Assembly (NCBI RefSeq): GCF_003385775.1 | Contig: NZ_QRDP01000004.1 | Span: forward strand, 1,792,957-1,856,956 | From: Parasphingopyxis lamellibrachiae | GTDB taxonomy: Bacteria > Pseudomonadota > Alphaproteobacteria > Sphingomonadales > Sphingomonadaceae | Length of the DNA stretch: 64,000 nt | Direction: 5' to 3' | Shown: positions 1-9,117 of the stretch, piece after piece | Position numbering within the stretch: the stretch's first letter is position 1 | Layout of the letters: each line of letters opens with the position of its first letter | The notes under the pieces: generated by a model | What the model was told of the DNA's origin: nothing | The model's database searches: none | Seen by the model: the letters and a program-made list of their open reading frames with translations, nothing else | Program-made: the position numbers and the translations under genes

Positions 1-757
1 GCGGATAGGGAACATTGGGCGGAACATACCCCCCATCGCCCGGATTCTCCCCACGATCTACGAAGATATAGCTTCCCTGCCAGCGGCCATAATCGCTTGA
101 CCGAACCCCGTTGCGACGGCTTCCCTCATAAGAGGATTGGCCCCGCCGCATATCGAGAGTCACCACTCCGCCGCGATTTCCAATCACGCCGTCATGAACA
201 GCCGCGCGGCATATATGCGAATCGTCCGTGTAAATGCGGGTGCCCCAAACTCGGCCGCTCCTCGTTGCGCCGGCATCGCACTGACATTGCTGTCGGCCGC
301 GCCTTCCGCGCCACTGCGTGGCGTTTGACGGGCAATTTTCAATATACCCGCCACCGCCCGGCTGCCCGCCATAATCGCCGCCGGCGAACCGAAAGCTACC
401 CTGCCAACGGCCGTAATTTTGCGAGCGCACCCCATTTCGCCGCGATCCCTGATACGAACTGCGTCCGCCGAGGAAAACGACGCGAACATTGCCGCCGCGC
501 TCGGAAATGCGGCCGTCATGCACGGCGGCCCGGCATATCCGCGAATCGTCAGTAAATATCTCCGTGCCCCAGACAGTCCCGCTGCGCGATGCCCGCGCGC
601 TGCAATGACAGGTCACTGCGCCATTGCGACCGCGATACTGGACGGCGTTTCCAGGGCAATCATTCACACGCTGCAGCATGGCCTCACCGGGGGTCGCGAC
701 GGGCACCGAGAACAACGCAAAAAGCGACAGCAGGAACGGGATGGCAATACGCGGCAT
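1..757 (-). CDS. Secreted protein with two tandem LCCL domains (partial, cut by window start)
   Basis: Read on the minus strand from the ATG at 757-755, the frame stays open to the window edge (at least 252 codons). It begins with a signal-peptide-like stretch (MPRIAIPFLLSLFALFSVPV). Two LCCL-type repeats follow, each with CPxNA, a CxC pair, VWGT, FTDDS or YTDDS, xICRAAVHDG, SSYxGSRRNGVRS and YGRWQGS. LCCL modules are known as extracellular, disulfide-containing domains; their bacterial role is unclear. The same domain pair occurs in the lipoprotein gene at 2499-3248, so the two are probably paralogues. The linker after repeat 2 is Gly/Pro rich. The identity of the domain is fairly sure; the function is unknown. 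Confidence 0.8.
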   Translation of the reverse strand, partial: MPRIAIPFLLSLFALFSVPVATPGEAMLQRVNDCPGNAVQYRGRNGAVTCHCSARASRSGTVWGTEIFTDDSRICRAAVHDGRISERGGNVRVVFLGGRSSYQGSRRNGVRSQNYGRWQGSFRFAGGDYGGQPGGGGYIENCPSNATQWRGRRGRQQCQCDAGATRSGRVWGTRIYTDDSHICRAAVHDGVIGNRGGVVTLDMRRGQSSYEGSRRNGVRSSDYGRWQGSYIFVDRGENPGDGGYVPPNVPYP

Positions 758-853
758 GATGGCTCCTTCCACCAATGCGCCGTCAGCGCGGCGCACGGAA
801 CAATTGGTCGCGACCCCATTTGTCTGGCCCCATATTCAACCCAATGACCGGAG

Positions 854-2470
854 ATGGCAACAGCTGACAGCCCGCCTTCCGCAGCCTATGGCCATTCCAT
901 GGCAAAACGCTCGGCACTCATTATCGGCGCTGGACATAACGGCCTGGTCTGCGCCTGGTATCTGGCGCGGGCCGGCTATCGCGTCGAGATACTGGAGACC
1001 CGCGACATTGTCGGCGGCGCGGCCGTCACCGAAGAATTCCATCCCGGCTTTCGCAATTCGACCGCCAGCTACACTGTCGGACTACTCGACCCCGGCATTG
1101 CCAAAGAAATGCGGCTTGCCGAGCATGGGCTGACCATCGTCGACCGTCCGGTGGCCAATTTCCTGCCGCTCGACGATCGGAACTATCTGGTAATGGGCGG
1201 TGGCCAGAGCGCCGAACAGGTCGCGAAGTTCTCACGGGCCGACGCCGCCATGCTGCCTGAATATGAGCGCAGGCTCAACGCGGCGGCAAGCCTGCTACGC
1301 TATCTGACGAAAACCATCCCGCCCAACGCCAGCGGCGGGCTGGACGATCTGTTCCGTGCGATCGGCCAGGCGCGGGCGGCTCTCAAACTGCCGCTCGAGG
1401 CACAGCGCGATGCAGTCGACCTGTTCACCCGGTCGGCGCGCGAATTTCTGGACGGGTTCTTCGAGAGCGATCCGGTGAAAGCGGTCTTCGGTTTCGACAG
1501 CGTAGTCGGCGCGTATCACAGCCCCGACACGCCGGGATCGGCCTATGTCCTCCTTCACCATGTGTTCAACGAGGTGAACGGCAAGCCCGGAACATGGGGC
1601 CATGCCATCGGCGGGATGGGTGCGATCACCCAGGCCATGGCCGCGGCGTGCCGCCGGGAAGGCGTGACCATCCGGACGGATGTGCCGGTCGGCAGGGTAT
1701 TGGTTGCAAAGGGAAAAGTTGAGGGCGTGGAAACCGCAGCAGGTGAACGTATCGCCGCCGATCTCGTTATCGGCAATGTCCACCCCAAGCGGCTGCTGCT
1801 CGAAATGGTCGATCCCGATGCCCTCGATCCGGCCTTTCGCAAGCGGATGGAACACCATGTTTCGGGGTCGGGCACATTCCGGATGAATGTCGCGCTTTCC
1901 GAGCTGCCCCGCTTTACCTGCCTGCCCGAATCCAGCCCGCACCTGTCGAGCGGTATCATCATGGCGCCCAGCCTCGACTATATGGACCGGGCCTTCCAGG
2001 ATGCGCGCGCGCACGGCTGGTCGAAACAGCCGATCGTCGAAATGCTCATCCCCTCGACGCTGGACGACAGCCTCGCGCCCGAAGGCGCGCATGTCGCCAG
2101 CCTCTTTTGCCAGCAGTTCGATCCGGCGCTGGACTGGGACGTGCACCGCGATGCCGCGATCGAGACGATCCTCGATTGCGTAGAGGCGCATGCGCCCGGT
2201 TTCCGCGCGAGCGTCGTCGGAAAACTGGCCCTTTCGCCGCTCGATCTCGAACGACGGTTCGGTCTGATCGGCGGCGATATTTTCCATGGCCGCATGTCGC
2301 TGGACCAGCTTTGGGCCATGCGGCCGATGCTGGGGATAGCCGATCACCGGATGCCGGTGCCGGGCCTCTATCTGTGCGGCTCGGGTGCGCATCCGGGCGG
2401 CGGCGTCACCGGCCGACCCGGGCGCAACGCGGCAACCGCTGTCATCAGGGACGGACGGCGGTTCTTCTAA
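854..2470 (+). CDS. FAD/NAD(P)-dependent oxidoreductase, phytoene-desaturase/PYROXD2-like
   Basis: A 538-residue flavoprotein of the CrtI/amine-oxidase superfold. The N-terminal dinucleotide motif is IIGAGHNGLVCAWYLARAGY, followed by VEILETRDIVGGAAVTEE. The C-terminus carries the second FAD signature (CGSGAHPGGGVTGRPGRNAA), typical of the PYROXD2-like branch. Substrate is not predictable. The Met at 899 (MAKRSALIIGAG) lies just before the Rossmann strand and is an equally good start; GGAG abuts the 854 ATG without proper spacing. LCCL-domain genes lie on both sides on the opposite strand. A hairpin covers the stop codon. Confidence 0.88.
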   Translation: MATADSPPSAAYGHSMAKRSALIIGAGHNGLVCAWYLARAGYRVEILETRDIVGGAAVTEEFHPGFRNSTASYTVGLLDPGIAKEMRLAEHGLTIVDRPVANFLPLDDRNYLVMGGGQSAEQVAKFSRADAAMLPEYERRLNAAASLLRYLTKTIPPNASGGLDDLFRAIGQARAALKLPLEAQRDAVDLFTRSAREFLDGFFESDPVKAVFGFDSVVGAYHSPDTPGSAYVLLHHVFNEVNGKPGTWGHAIGGMGAITQAMAAACRREGVTIRTDVPVGRVLVAKGKVEGVETAAGERIAADLVIGNVHPKRLLLEMVDPDALDPAFRKRMEHHVSGSGTFRMNVALSELPRFTCLPESSPHLSSGIIMAPSLDYMDRAFQDARAHGWSKQPIVEMLIPSTLDDSLAPEGAHVASLFCQQFDPALDWDVHRDAAIETILDCVEAHAPGFRASVVGKLALSPLDLERRFGLIGGDIFHGRMSLDQLWAMRPMLGIADHRMPVPGLYLCGSGAHPGGGVTGRPGRNAATAVIRDGRRFF

Positions 2471-2483
2471 ACCGCCGTCCTTT
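2453..2483 (+). terminator. Intrinsic terminator overlapping the stop codon of the oxidoreductase gene
   Basis: An 11-bp inverted repeat (GGACGGCGGTT / AACCGCCGTCC, loop about 6 nt) followed by TTT. The TAA stop at 2468-2470 lies at the loop/stem border, so the terminator is built into the end of the coding region. Confidence 0.6.
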
Positions 2484-2498
2484 GGCCTTTGGGCTGGC

Positions 2499-3248
2499 TC
2501 AGCCCTTATCGTCTTCGAATTCGAAGCTGCCGGACCAGGCGCCATAGTCGCGGGATTCGACGCCATTGGCTTCCGAACCCGAATAGCTTTCCTGCCCGTC
2601 GACGATAGTGAAGGTCACATCGCCGCCATCGCCGGTGACAATCCCGGCATGCAGTGCAGCGCGGCAAACCCCGGAGTCATCGGTATAGGTTCCGCTGCCC
2701 CACACCGTGCCGTCCTCCGTCGCCTGCGCCGTACAGCTGCACTGCACCGCCTCTTCGGTTCCGCGGAGCTGCCGGGCATTGCCGGGACAGGCTTCCAGTG
2801 CGGCCGTCTCTTCGCCTTCCGGTTCGCCGAGCTCTGCGCCTTCAAAGGCGAAACTGCCGCCCCAGCTGCCCCACTGGCGGGTTTCCACTCCATTGGCTTC
2901 GGAAGCGGTGTAGGAATCGCGCCCGTCCATGAAATTGATCGTGACATTTGCCGGTTCATCGCCAACCAGGCCGGCATGCATGGCCGCGCGGCAAACCGCT
3001 GAATCGTCCGAATAGGGCCCCGCACCCCAGACGGTGCCCGCCTCTGCGGTCTCGGTAGAACATGAGCAGGTGAAGGCGTCGGTGGAACCTCGCATGTCCT
3101 GCACCCGGTCCGGACAGGCATCGGCAAGCGGTTCGACTTCCACAGCGGGTTCTTCGACGGGTTCGTCGGGCGCTGTACCGCCGCACGCGGCGAGCAAAGC
3201 GCCGGACATCGCAACTGTCGCAAAATTAATTATGGAATGTCGTTTCAT
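2499..3248 (-). CDS. Lipoprotein with two LCCL domains
   Basis: A 249-residue protein with a lipoprotein signal (MKRHSIINFATVAMSGALLAAC, lipobox LLAAC), an acidic Pro/Glu linker, then two LCCL-type modules. Each module has a leading ACPxxxxxxRG, a CSC or CSCT pair, VWGxGxYxDDS, VCRAAxHAG, a GxxSYxxSEANGVE segment and a closing YGxWxGSFxFE. The gene is transcribed opposite to the adjacent oxidoreductase and is a paralogue of the gene at 1-757, but membrane-anchored. Predicted location is the inner leaflet of the outer membrane, facing the periplasm. Domain assignment is by pattern; the ligand is unknown. Confidence 0.82.
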   Translation of the reverse strand: MKRHSIINFATVAMSGALLAACGGTAPDEPVEEPAVEVEPLADACPDRVQDMRGSTDAFTCSCSTETAEAGTVWGAGPYSDDSAVCRAAMHAGLVGDEPANVTINFMDGRDSYTASEANGVETRQWGSWGGSFAFEGAELGEPEGEETAALEACPGNARQLRGTEEAVQCSCTAQATEDGTVWGSGTYTDDSGVCRAALHAGIVTGDGGDVTFTIVDGQESYSGSEANGVESRDYGAWSGSFEFEDDKG

Positions 3249-3432
3249 TATTCGTTCCCCTATCGATGACTGTGTTGCGCCCGGCCCGGTTACCGCGACT
3301 CAAAATCATTGTTTTGGCGGTAAAAGAGTATTGAGTATCTTTTCGGCGGTTGCAAATCTCGCCCGGCACTGGCCTTCGCCGGTGCAGCGTTTATGAGAGG
3401 GAACAGACAGAAATGAGCGGAGCTCCGAGCAG

Positions 3433-4140
3433 ATGATTGAAGCGGAATGGTGGGAATTCGAGGATAACAAGACGCTAGCCAGCGAAGTGGCCGGCGATAT
3501 CGGGTTCATCATCGAACGGGCGATCGAAACCAATGGCAAGGCCGAACTGGCCCTTCCCGGCGGACGGACACCGACCCCGATATTGGAAACCCTCGCCAAG
3601 CGCGATTTCGACTGGTCGAAGGTCCGGGTTTTCCCGACCAACGAACGGATTGTCCCGGAAAATAGCGAACACAGCAATTACGAGATGTTGAAACGGATCC
3701 TGGGCGCAGTCGGCGCAACGGTAGAGCCGCTGATCGATCATGCGCAAAACTGGAGCACAAAAGAAGCCGGGATGAGCGCCGATGCGCGGCTTGCCGGGTT
3801 CAGCTGGCCCGTCGATCTCGTCTGGATCGGCATGGGCGAGGACGGATCGACGGCTTCAATCTTCCCGGGCCAGATGGACGATGCGATCAACGCGCCCAAA
3901 AGCCGCCGCGCCGTCGGCGTCTCGCCCGATCCGGCACCGGAAAGCGCGCCGTTCGATCGCGTCACGCTGACCCGGAGCGCATTGCTCAGCGCCCACACGA
4001 TGATCGTCACCCTTGCCGGGCAGAAAAAACGCGACCTGCTCGAAAAGGCGATCGAAGACGGCCCCTTGTCGAGCGTGCCGATCGGCCGCGTACTGGCCGA
4101 GGTGGAGATACCTGTCGATATCTATTGGAGCGCGACCTAG
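3433..4140 (+). CDS. pgl: 6-phosphogluconolactonase
   Basis: A 235-residue protein of the Pgl/DevB family, the usual length. It hydrolyses 6-phosphoglucono-1,5-lactone to 6-phosphogluconate in the cytoplasmic oxidative pentose phosphate/Entner-Doudoroff route. Visible family landmarks are LALPGGRTPTPI near residue 40, VFPTNERIVPENSEHSNYEM near 65-85, WIGMGEDGSTASIFPG near 135-150 and RVTLTRSALLSA near 175. No zwf or edd neighbour is present, so it stands alone here. GGAG lies about 10 nt before the ATG. Confidence 0.9.
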   Translation: MIEAEWWEFEDNKTLASEVAGDIGFIIERAIETNGKAELALPGGRTPTPILETLAKRDFDWSKVRVFPTNERIVPENSEHSNYEMLKRILGAVGATVEPLIDHAQNWSTKEAGMSADARLAGFSWPVDLVWIGMGEDGSTASIFPGQMDDAINAPKSRRAVGVSPDPAPESAPFDRVTLTRSALLSAHTMIVTLAGQKKRDLLEKAIEDGPLSSVPIGRVLAEVEIPVDIYWSAT

Positions 4141-4463
4141 GCCTGCCTCTCCCGATTTTCGCCCATACCGGCTGGGCCATGAATATGGACGGGCTGCAGC
4201 CGCGGCATTAAAAACCGGCCTTTGCCTCCCCTCACTGTTCCCGCCCGGACAACGTCGCCGACGTCTGTGCGACCGATCCGGAGGACCGGCCAAATCGATC
4301 GCGATTCAATTTCCTTATCCGGAACTAAAGGTTTCGCGACCTGAATACACGTTTATTTTCAAGGAATTACCTTGATACCAAATCTGAAATATTACTATTC
4401 GAATGTTTCTCCAAACTTGTGCAAAATTGCGCGATGTGACAGTCCGCCCTATCAGGCATTGCG
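4141..4463. other. Intergenic region with a short palindrome upstream of the PadR gene
   Basis: No convincing gene. The A+T-rich end before the PadR gene carries a perfect 15-bp palindrome, CAAGG-AATTA-CCTTG (4360-4374), and a near-symmetric TTGTGCAAAATTGCGCGA at about 4426. Either could be an operator for the PadR-type regulator downstream; this is inference from position only. Confidence 0.35.
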
Positions 4464-5054
4464 ATGAGTTCGGACAGGGGTCGAATACAAACCGAGATGA
4501 CTGCACAAGAGACGCCGCAGACACTTACCGATCACGAAGGCTCTCTTCTGTCCCTCGTCCATCGGCTTCAGCCGATTACGGCCTATAAAGTCGCGAAATT
4601 CTATCAGGATTCGCCCGTTGCCAGCGTCAACAAGAGCATGGGCCAAGTTTATCCCATGATCAGCCGGTTTTCGAAGGACGGCCTGATCGAAGGCCATCAG
4701 GTCGAAGACGATGCGCGCGGAACCGAAGTCTGGCGGACTACGGCCAAGGGCGAGATCGCGCTCAAGGCGTGGCTCCAGGAATTCAAGCCGCTACAGCTGA
4801 TTCCGCACGATACGCTCGGAACGAAAGTTCTGTCGTTCGGCCTGCTGACCCATCAGGAACGGCTGGACTGGGTTTTGGAAGCGAAGGCGGAACTGGAGAA
4901 AAAACAGGCGGAGCTGGACGCCTATCACCGGAAATCCGACGAGCCTTTTCAGTCCTTCGCCCATGACAATGCGGTAAGCATCCTGCGCGCGCGGATGGAC
5001 TGGCTCGATCGCGTCCTGTTCGATCTGGTCAAAAGCTCTTCCGCGAACCAATAA
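4464..5054 (+). CDS. PadR-family transcriptional regulator
   Basis: About 185-196 residues with the two-part PadR plan. The N-terminal winged helix includes ITAYKVAKFY, SMGQVYPMISRFSKDGLIEG and the wing TEVWRTTAKGEIALKAWL. The C-terminal helical half (LEAKAELEKKQAELDAYH, then RARMDWLDRVLFDLV) likely dimerises. PadR proteins usually repress nearby detoxification or uptake genes in response to phenolic or other small ligands; the ligand here is unknown. An alternative start is the ATG at 4497 (MTAQETPQ). The gene converges on the TonB receptor gene at 5121-8030 across a terminator. Confidence 0.85.
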   Translation: MSSDRGRIQTEMTAQETPQTLTDHEGSLLSLVHRLQPITAYKVAKFYQDSPVASVNKSMGQVYPMISRFSKDGLIEGHQVEDDARGTEVWRTTAKGEIALKAWLQEFKPLQLIPHDTLGTKVLSFGLLTHQERLDWVLEAKAELEKKQAELDAYHRKSDEPFQSFAHDNAVSILRARMDWLDRVLFDLVKSSSANQ

Positions 5055-5057
5055 AAA

Positions 5058-5092
5058 TGGCGGGGGTGGGACTTCCAAAACCACCCCCGCCA
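5058..5092 (-). terminator. Terminator between the PadR and TonB-receptor genes
   Basis: A perfect 12-bp stem (TGGCGGGGGTGG at 5058-5069, CCACCCCCGCCA at 5081-5092) with an 11-nt loop. On the minus strand it is followed by TTTTTATTGG, so it best serves the TonB receptor transcript, and it may stop the convergent PadR transcript as well. Confidence 0.75.
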
Positions 5093-5120
5093 TCGACTAG
5101 AACGTGACCAAACGTTCTAA

Positions 5121-8030
5121 CTAGAACCGGACTCTGCCGGTAACCGAGTAACGACGTCCAAGCGTATCGTAGGTCGTCGGATAGGTGTTGCCCGAGTTGT
5201 ATGAGCTTGAGCCGATGAACGAGCTTACGTTCGGGAAACTTCGATCGAGAAGGTTCTGGATGCCAAGCGTGATGTCGAAATTCTCGCTGACATTGGAGCG
5301 GACCGTCAGGTCGAAATAGCTCGCAGCGTCAATAGCTTCCTGCTCGTCCGTGAAGCCATCGCCGCGGCCGCGGAATTCATATTCCACGCCGTCGATCCAG
5401 CGCCACAGCAGCGAGATATCGACAAGATCGTCGATGCTGACCGTGGTGCGCAGGTTGAACGCCCATTCCGGCGTGATCGGCTCGCAGTTGTTGCTGTACA
5501 AGCCAACGCACTCACGATTGATTGCAGATGGCGTTGCCTGGAACAGCAGTTCGTCCGTCCAGGTGCCATTGAGGTCGAAGTTCAATGAACCAAAACTCAG
5601 CGGGAACCGATAGGCGACCCGGAAGTCAACGCCGCTGGTTTCGATCGCGCCCAGGTTCGAAAGCTGCAGGATCAGACCTAGGGTCTCACCGCCACCATTC
5701 ATTGAACCGTTAATCGGGTTACGACCAACATTGGCACATTGTGCCGGATCCGAACCGTTGCCGTCTCCGTTGGCACCGAAACAAGGCGTAAGAATGTCGC
5801 CTGGCGTTGGGTTTGTGATGGCACCAGTAACTTTGATATTGAAATAATCGATCGACATAACAAGGCCCGGAACCTGCGGCGGTGTCGCCACAAGACCAAG
5901 AGTGATCGATTCGGCTTCTTCAACATCGAGATTGGTGTTGCCACCAGCCGTTGCGTTGATCTGCGCGGCGGAAGGCTGCGGGATCAGGCCGATCGTTGCA
6001 GCAGGCGCACCTTGGGCGATACAGATCGCGGTCAGCGTTGCATTGCCGACCGGGTTGGCGCCGGCACAAGGATCGACCGCAAGCGGCGTCAGGCCCGTGG
6101 TAACAGGCGCGAACAGCTCCCCGATGTTGGGCGAACGAACCGATACCGAATAGATGCCGCGGAAGCGGAAGCCTTCGAACGGTTCCCAGCTACCACCCGC
6201 TTTCCAGGTGACCGACGTGCCGGTGTTGGAGTAATCCGACACGCGGATACCGCCTTCGGCCTGGAGACTGTAGAAGCCCGGAACATCTTCGAGGATCGGA
6301 ACGATCAGCTCGGCAAAGCCTTCGATGACGTCATAGCCGCCGTTGAAGGTCGGAGCCGGAGCACCCGTACCGAGAACTTCGTCCTGCGTACCGGCGGAAA
6401 CGTCAGCAACGCGGCTGGCATTATATTCGCGATACTCGACACCGACAGCGAAGCCGATCGGGGTCTGGGTGAAGAAGCCCGTCTCACCAAACGTACCGTT
6501 GAGCGAAGCGTTGACCACCGACAGCGAGGTCGAGTCCGTGAAGCCGGAAGGCTGGTTGAAGAAGGCAACCGAACGCGGATCGATGTTCGTGCCGCCCGGT
6601 CCGCCACCCTGCAGGTTGATCGGGAAACAGCCGTTCGATGCATCGAAGCAGGTCGTCGTGCTCGTTGCGTTGAGCGCCTGCTCGATACGCGATTTCAGGC
6701 CCCAGTTACGACGCGTGGTCGTGCGCTGCGATTCGCCATAAGTCGCATAGACGTCGTAACCGACGGTATCGCTGATATCGCCGCGCACACCGGCCCAGAG
6801 CTGGAACTGGTTGGTAACCAGGTCGGTCTGACGCGGGCCCTGCTCAACCAGACGGCGGTTGATGATGACATCCGGTGCAAGGAAGTTGGGATCGTTCGGA
6901 TCGGCCGCGTTCCGGGCTGCCGTACAGGTTGCCGGATCGATTGGCACAGCGAAGCTGGCACAAATCTGCTGGACTTGTGTGTCGGTCAGGAACGGGTTGT
7001 TGAGCGGCAGCGCGAACGGATCGCCGAACAGGCCGGACGGTGCGAGCTGCAGGCTGACCGTGCTGTTCGTGAACATGGCACGGGTGTAGATTTCGATACC
7101 CGGCGTCACTTCATAATTGGCCGAACCGAATATGTTGTAGCGTTCGAGCGGCGTCTGGAAATAGTTGAACGGCGCGAAGTTGAACGTGTTGTATGTCGGA
7201 ACGAGCGTCGTGCCAGTCGGATCGATCTGGTTACCATTAAAGCGCGTCGGGACGGTCGTGCCTGAGCCGATAACCGTGGTGCCGAACAAACCCTGCTGGG
7301 ACAGCACGCGATTGGACTGCAAGACATCGTCGACTTCCTGGTATCCGATGCTCAACGATGCGTTACCGCGACCGTCGTCGAAATTGGCACCAATTGTGAC
7401 ATCGCCGCGAATACGTTCACCATCGCCGCGCTCGTTGATACCGAAGGTGACAGCAGCTTCGAGACCTTCAAAGTCCCGGCGCAGAACGAAGTTGGCAACA
7501 CCGGAAATGGCGTCGGCACCATAGACCGACGAAGCGCCGCCCGTGATGACTTCAACGCGCTCAACCAGAGCAACCGGGATGATATTCAGATCGGTCTGGC
7601 TGAAAATCGTCGAGGGCACGAGGCGCGTACCGTCCAGAAGGACGAGACTGCGCGTGGCACCGCCCGTATTGGCAATGTTCCGAAGATTCAGCGTCGACGT
7701 GCCGTTAGACCCGTTGTTGACCGAGCTGTTGGTGCCCGGCGCGATGCCCGGCAGTTCGCCGATCAGTTCCTCGGCGTTGGTCGCCTGGCGATAATCGATC
7801 TCGTCAGCGCCAACGACCTGGATCGGGCTCGACTGGTCGAGGTTCGGATTCGTGATGCGCGTCCCCGTAACAACGATGGACGGCTGATTCGCCGTGGTGG
7901 CCGCGAGTTCATCATTGTCCTGCGCGAAAGCCGGCGTGGCCACAAAGGCCGAAGCCGCCGTTCCAAGCAGCATGGCGCGCATGGTTTGCGCACGCACGGA
8001 AAACGGCTTGCCGTTTGTTTGTTTAGTCAT
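5121..8030 (-). CDS. TonB-dependent outer-membrane receptor 1
   Basis: A 969-residue receptor with a signal peptide ending in VATPAFAQ, a TonB-box-like SIVVTGTRI, a plug domain (ELIGELPGIAPG, VLLDGTRLVPS, VEVITGGASSVYGADAISGV) and a long beta-barrel ending in aromatic VTGRVRF. This large, Asn/Gly-rich type is abundant in sphingomonads and takes up large or hydrophobic substrates with TonB-ExbBD energy. No SusD, FecIR or enzyme partner is adjacent. It is divergent from a TetR gene (8349) and convergent with a PadR gene, either of which could control it. Substrate unknown. Confidence 0.93.
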   Translation of the reverse strand: MTKQTNGKPFSVRAQTMRAMLLGTAASAFVATPAFAQDNDELAATTANQPSIVVTGTRITNPNLDQSSPIQVVGADEIDYRQATNAEELIGELPGIAPGTNSSVNNGSNGTSTLNLRNIANTGGATRSLVLLDGTRLVPSTIFSQTDLNIIPVALVERVEVITGGASSVYGADAISGVANFVLRRDFEGLEAAVTFGINERGDGERIRGDVTIGANFDDGRGNASLSIGYQEVDDVLQSNRVLSQQGLFGTTVIGSGTTVPTRFNGNQIDPTGTTLVPTYNTFNFAPFNYFQTPLERYNIFGSANYEVTPGIEIYTRAMFTNSTVSLQLAPSGLFGDPFALPLNNPFLTDTQVQQICASFAVPIDPATCTAARNAADPNDPNFLAPDVIINRRLVEQGPRQTDLVTNQFQLWAGVRGDISDTVGYDVYATYGESQRTTTRRNWGLKSRIEQALNATSTTTCFDASNGCFPINLQGGGPGGTNIDPRSVAFFNQPSGFTDSTSLSVVNASLNGTFGETGFFTQTPIGFAVGVEYREYNASRVADVSAGTQDEVLGTGAPAPTFNGGYDVIEGFAELIVPILEDVPGFYSLQAEGGIRVSDYSNTGTSVTWKAGGSWEPFEGFRFRGIYSVSVRSPNIGELFAPVTTGLTPLAVDPCAGANPVGNATLTAICIAQGAPAATIGLIPQPSAAQINATAGGNTNLDVEEAESITLGLVATPPQVPGLVMSIDYFNIKVTGAITNPTPGDILTPCFGANGDGNGSDPAQCANVGRNPINGSMNGGGETLGLILQLSNLGAIETSGVDFRVAYRFPLSFGSLNFDLNGTWTDELLFQATPSAINRECVGLYSNNCEPITPEWAFNLRTTVSIDDLVDISLLWRWIDGVEYEFRGRGDGFTDEQEAIDAASYFDLTVRSNVSENFDITLGIQNLLDRSFPNVSSFIGSSSYNSGNTYPTTYDTLGRRYSVTGRVRF

Positions 8031-8348
8031 CGAAATCTAACCCCTTCAAAAATCTCTGCGGCCTGCACTGATGAACGCCGCAATTCCTGTTTCTGGTTGA
8101 CGAGAAATACCGATCTCGCCCTTGGCCATGCGACGGGCTTATGGCGCGCCGCCCTGCATCGCTCAATGCTTTTTTCACCCGTTTCGTAGTTCATGAGGAT
8201 ATGTGGCAATCTCACAACACCTGTAGAATGGACATAAAATCGGCGTTTTGTCGATTTCTATGGCATATTGAACGATCATCCCTATTTCGATACACAGTAT
8301 TTATTACGAAACGATATATATTGTGTTGCAGGAAGAAGAGGTGATTAT
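8031..8348. promoter_or_regulatory. Divergent promoter region with inverted repeats between TonB receptor and TetR genes
   Basis: A 318-bp A+T-rich gap. Two inverted repeats are visible. AAATCG-N9-CGATTT spans 8237-8257. ACACAGTAT (8292-8300) faces ATATTGTGT (8318-8326), with one mismatch in 9 bp. The second lies just upstream of the TetR gene and is a plausible autoregulatory operator that could also act on the receptor promoter. Nothing else is recognised here. Confidence 0.45.
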
Positions 8349-9026
8349 ATGGCCCGCAGCGAAGCCCCGTCAGCCCGCAAAGCCATTGACTGGCAGGACT
8401 GGCGCGAAGACATCGCCACCCGCGTATTGCCGCTCTATATCGCCCGCCCCTGGAGCGCCGTCAGTATCGACGATATCGCCGAGGCGCTCGGCATCAGCTA
8501 TTGGCAGGTCTACTATGCATTCGATGGCCAGGAAGATATTTACCGCGCATGCGTGAACCATCTGATCGACGCGGTATCTCAGCGAATCGCAGAGGCGCCT
8601 ACCGCACTTCCTTCCGTAAATCGCACGATCCAGAATTATGTCCGACATTGCGCCGATCTCATCGGCAGCGACGCCTATCGCCACCTGCTCTTCCTGCAGC
8701 TGAGAGACGGGCATACCGACCCATGGGTCGGCGCAGCCTGTGAAAACAGGATTGCCAAGCCGTTGCGCAAGGGGCTGGAAGACGCCGTGGCCCATGCCGG
8801 CCGGCACCATGATCTGAAGATCGTCATTCTTCATGGGATCCCGGAACGCTACCTGACCAGGCTCGAGGCGGCGCTGGCGCTGCCGAAACTGCTCCAGCAC
8901 AGCGACTTTGTCGATCAGATGTACGAGAAAACGGTCTCGTCCGTCGCCAAGGAGGTGTTCGCCTCCACATGCACATTCGACGGATTTGGCGAACAGTGCG
9001 GAGCGCCCAGCGCAGTCGCCGCCTGA
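8349..9026 (+). CDS. TetR-family transcriptional regulator
   Basis: A 225-residue regulator if started at the ATG at 8349, which has AGAGGTG six bases upstream; the open frame runs back to 8268 without a ribosome site. The N-terminal helix-turn-helix reads WSAVSIDDIAEALGISYWQV then YYAFDGQEDIYRACVNHLID. The C-terminal ligand domain is not recognisable to a subfamily. It is divergent from TonB receptor 1, the classic arrangement for a local repressor. Ligand unknown. Confidence 0.85.
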   Translation: MARSEAPSARKAIDWQDWREDIATRVLPLYIARPWSAVSIDDIAEALGISYWQVYYAFDGQEDIYRACVNHLIDAVSQRIAEAPTALPSVNRTIQNYVRHCADLIGSDAYRHLLFLQLRDGHTDPWVGAACENRIAKPLRKGLEDAVAHAGRHHDLKIVILHGIPERYLTRLEAALALPKLLQHSDFVDQMYEKTVSSVAKEVFASTCTFDGFGEQCGAPSAVAA

Positions 9027-9117
9027 GCAGCGCAACCGGCGCTACCCCCCTTATCGCCAGGCCGTCGTCAGCGGATTTCGGAACGCGGGCCGGGGCGACG
9101 GCGCCGATTGGCGGCGC

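Noticed and set aside
5739-7265. A 508-codon plus-strand frame
   Set aside because: Antisense to TonB receptor 1; no domain pattern, Arg-rich shadow composition.
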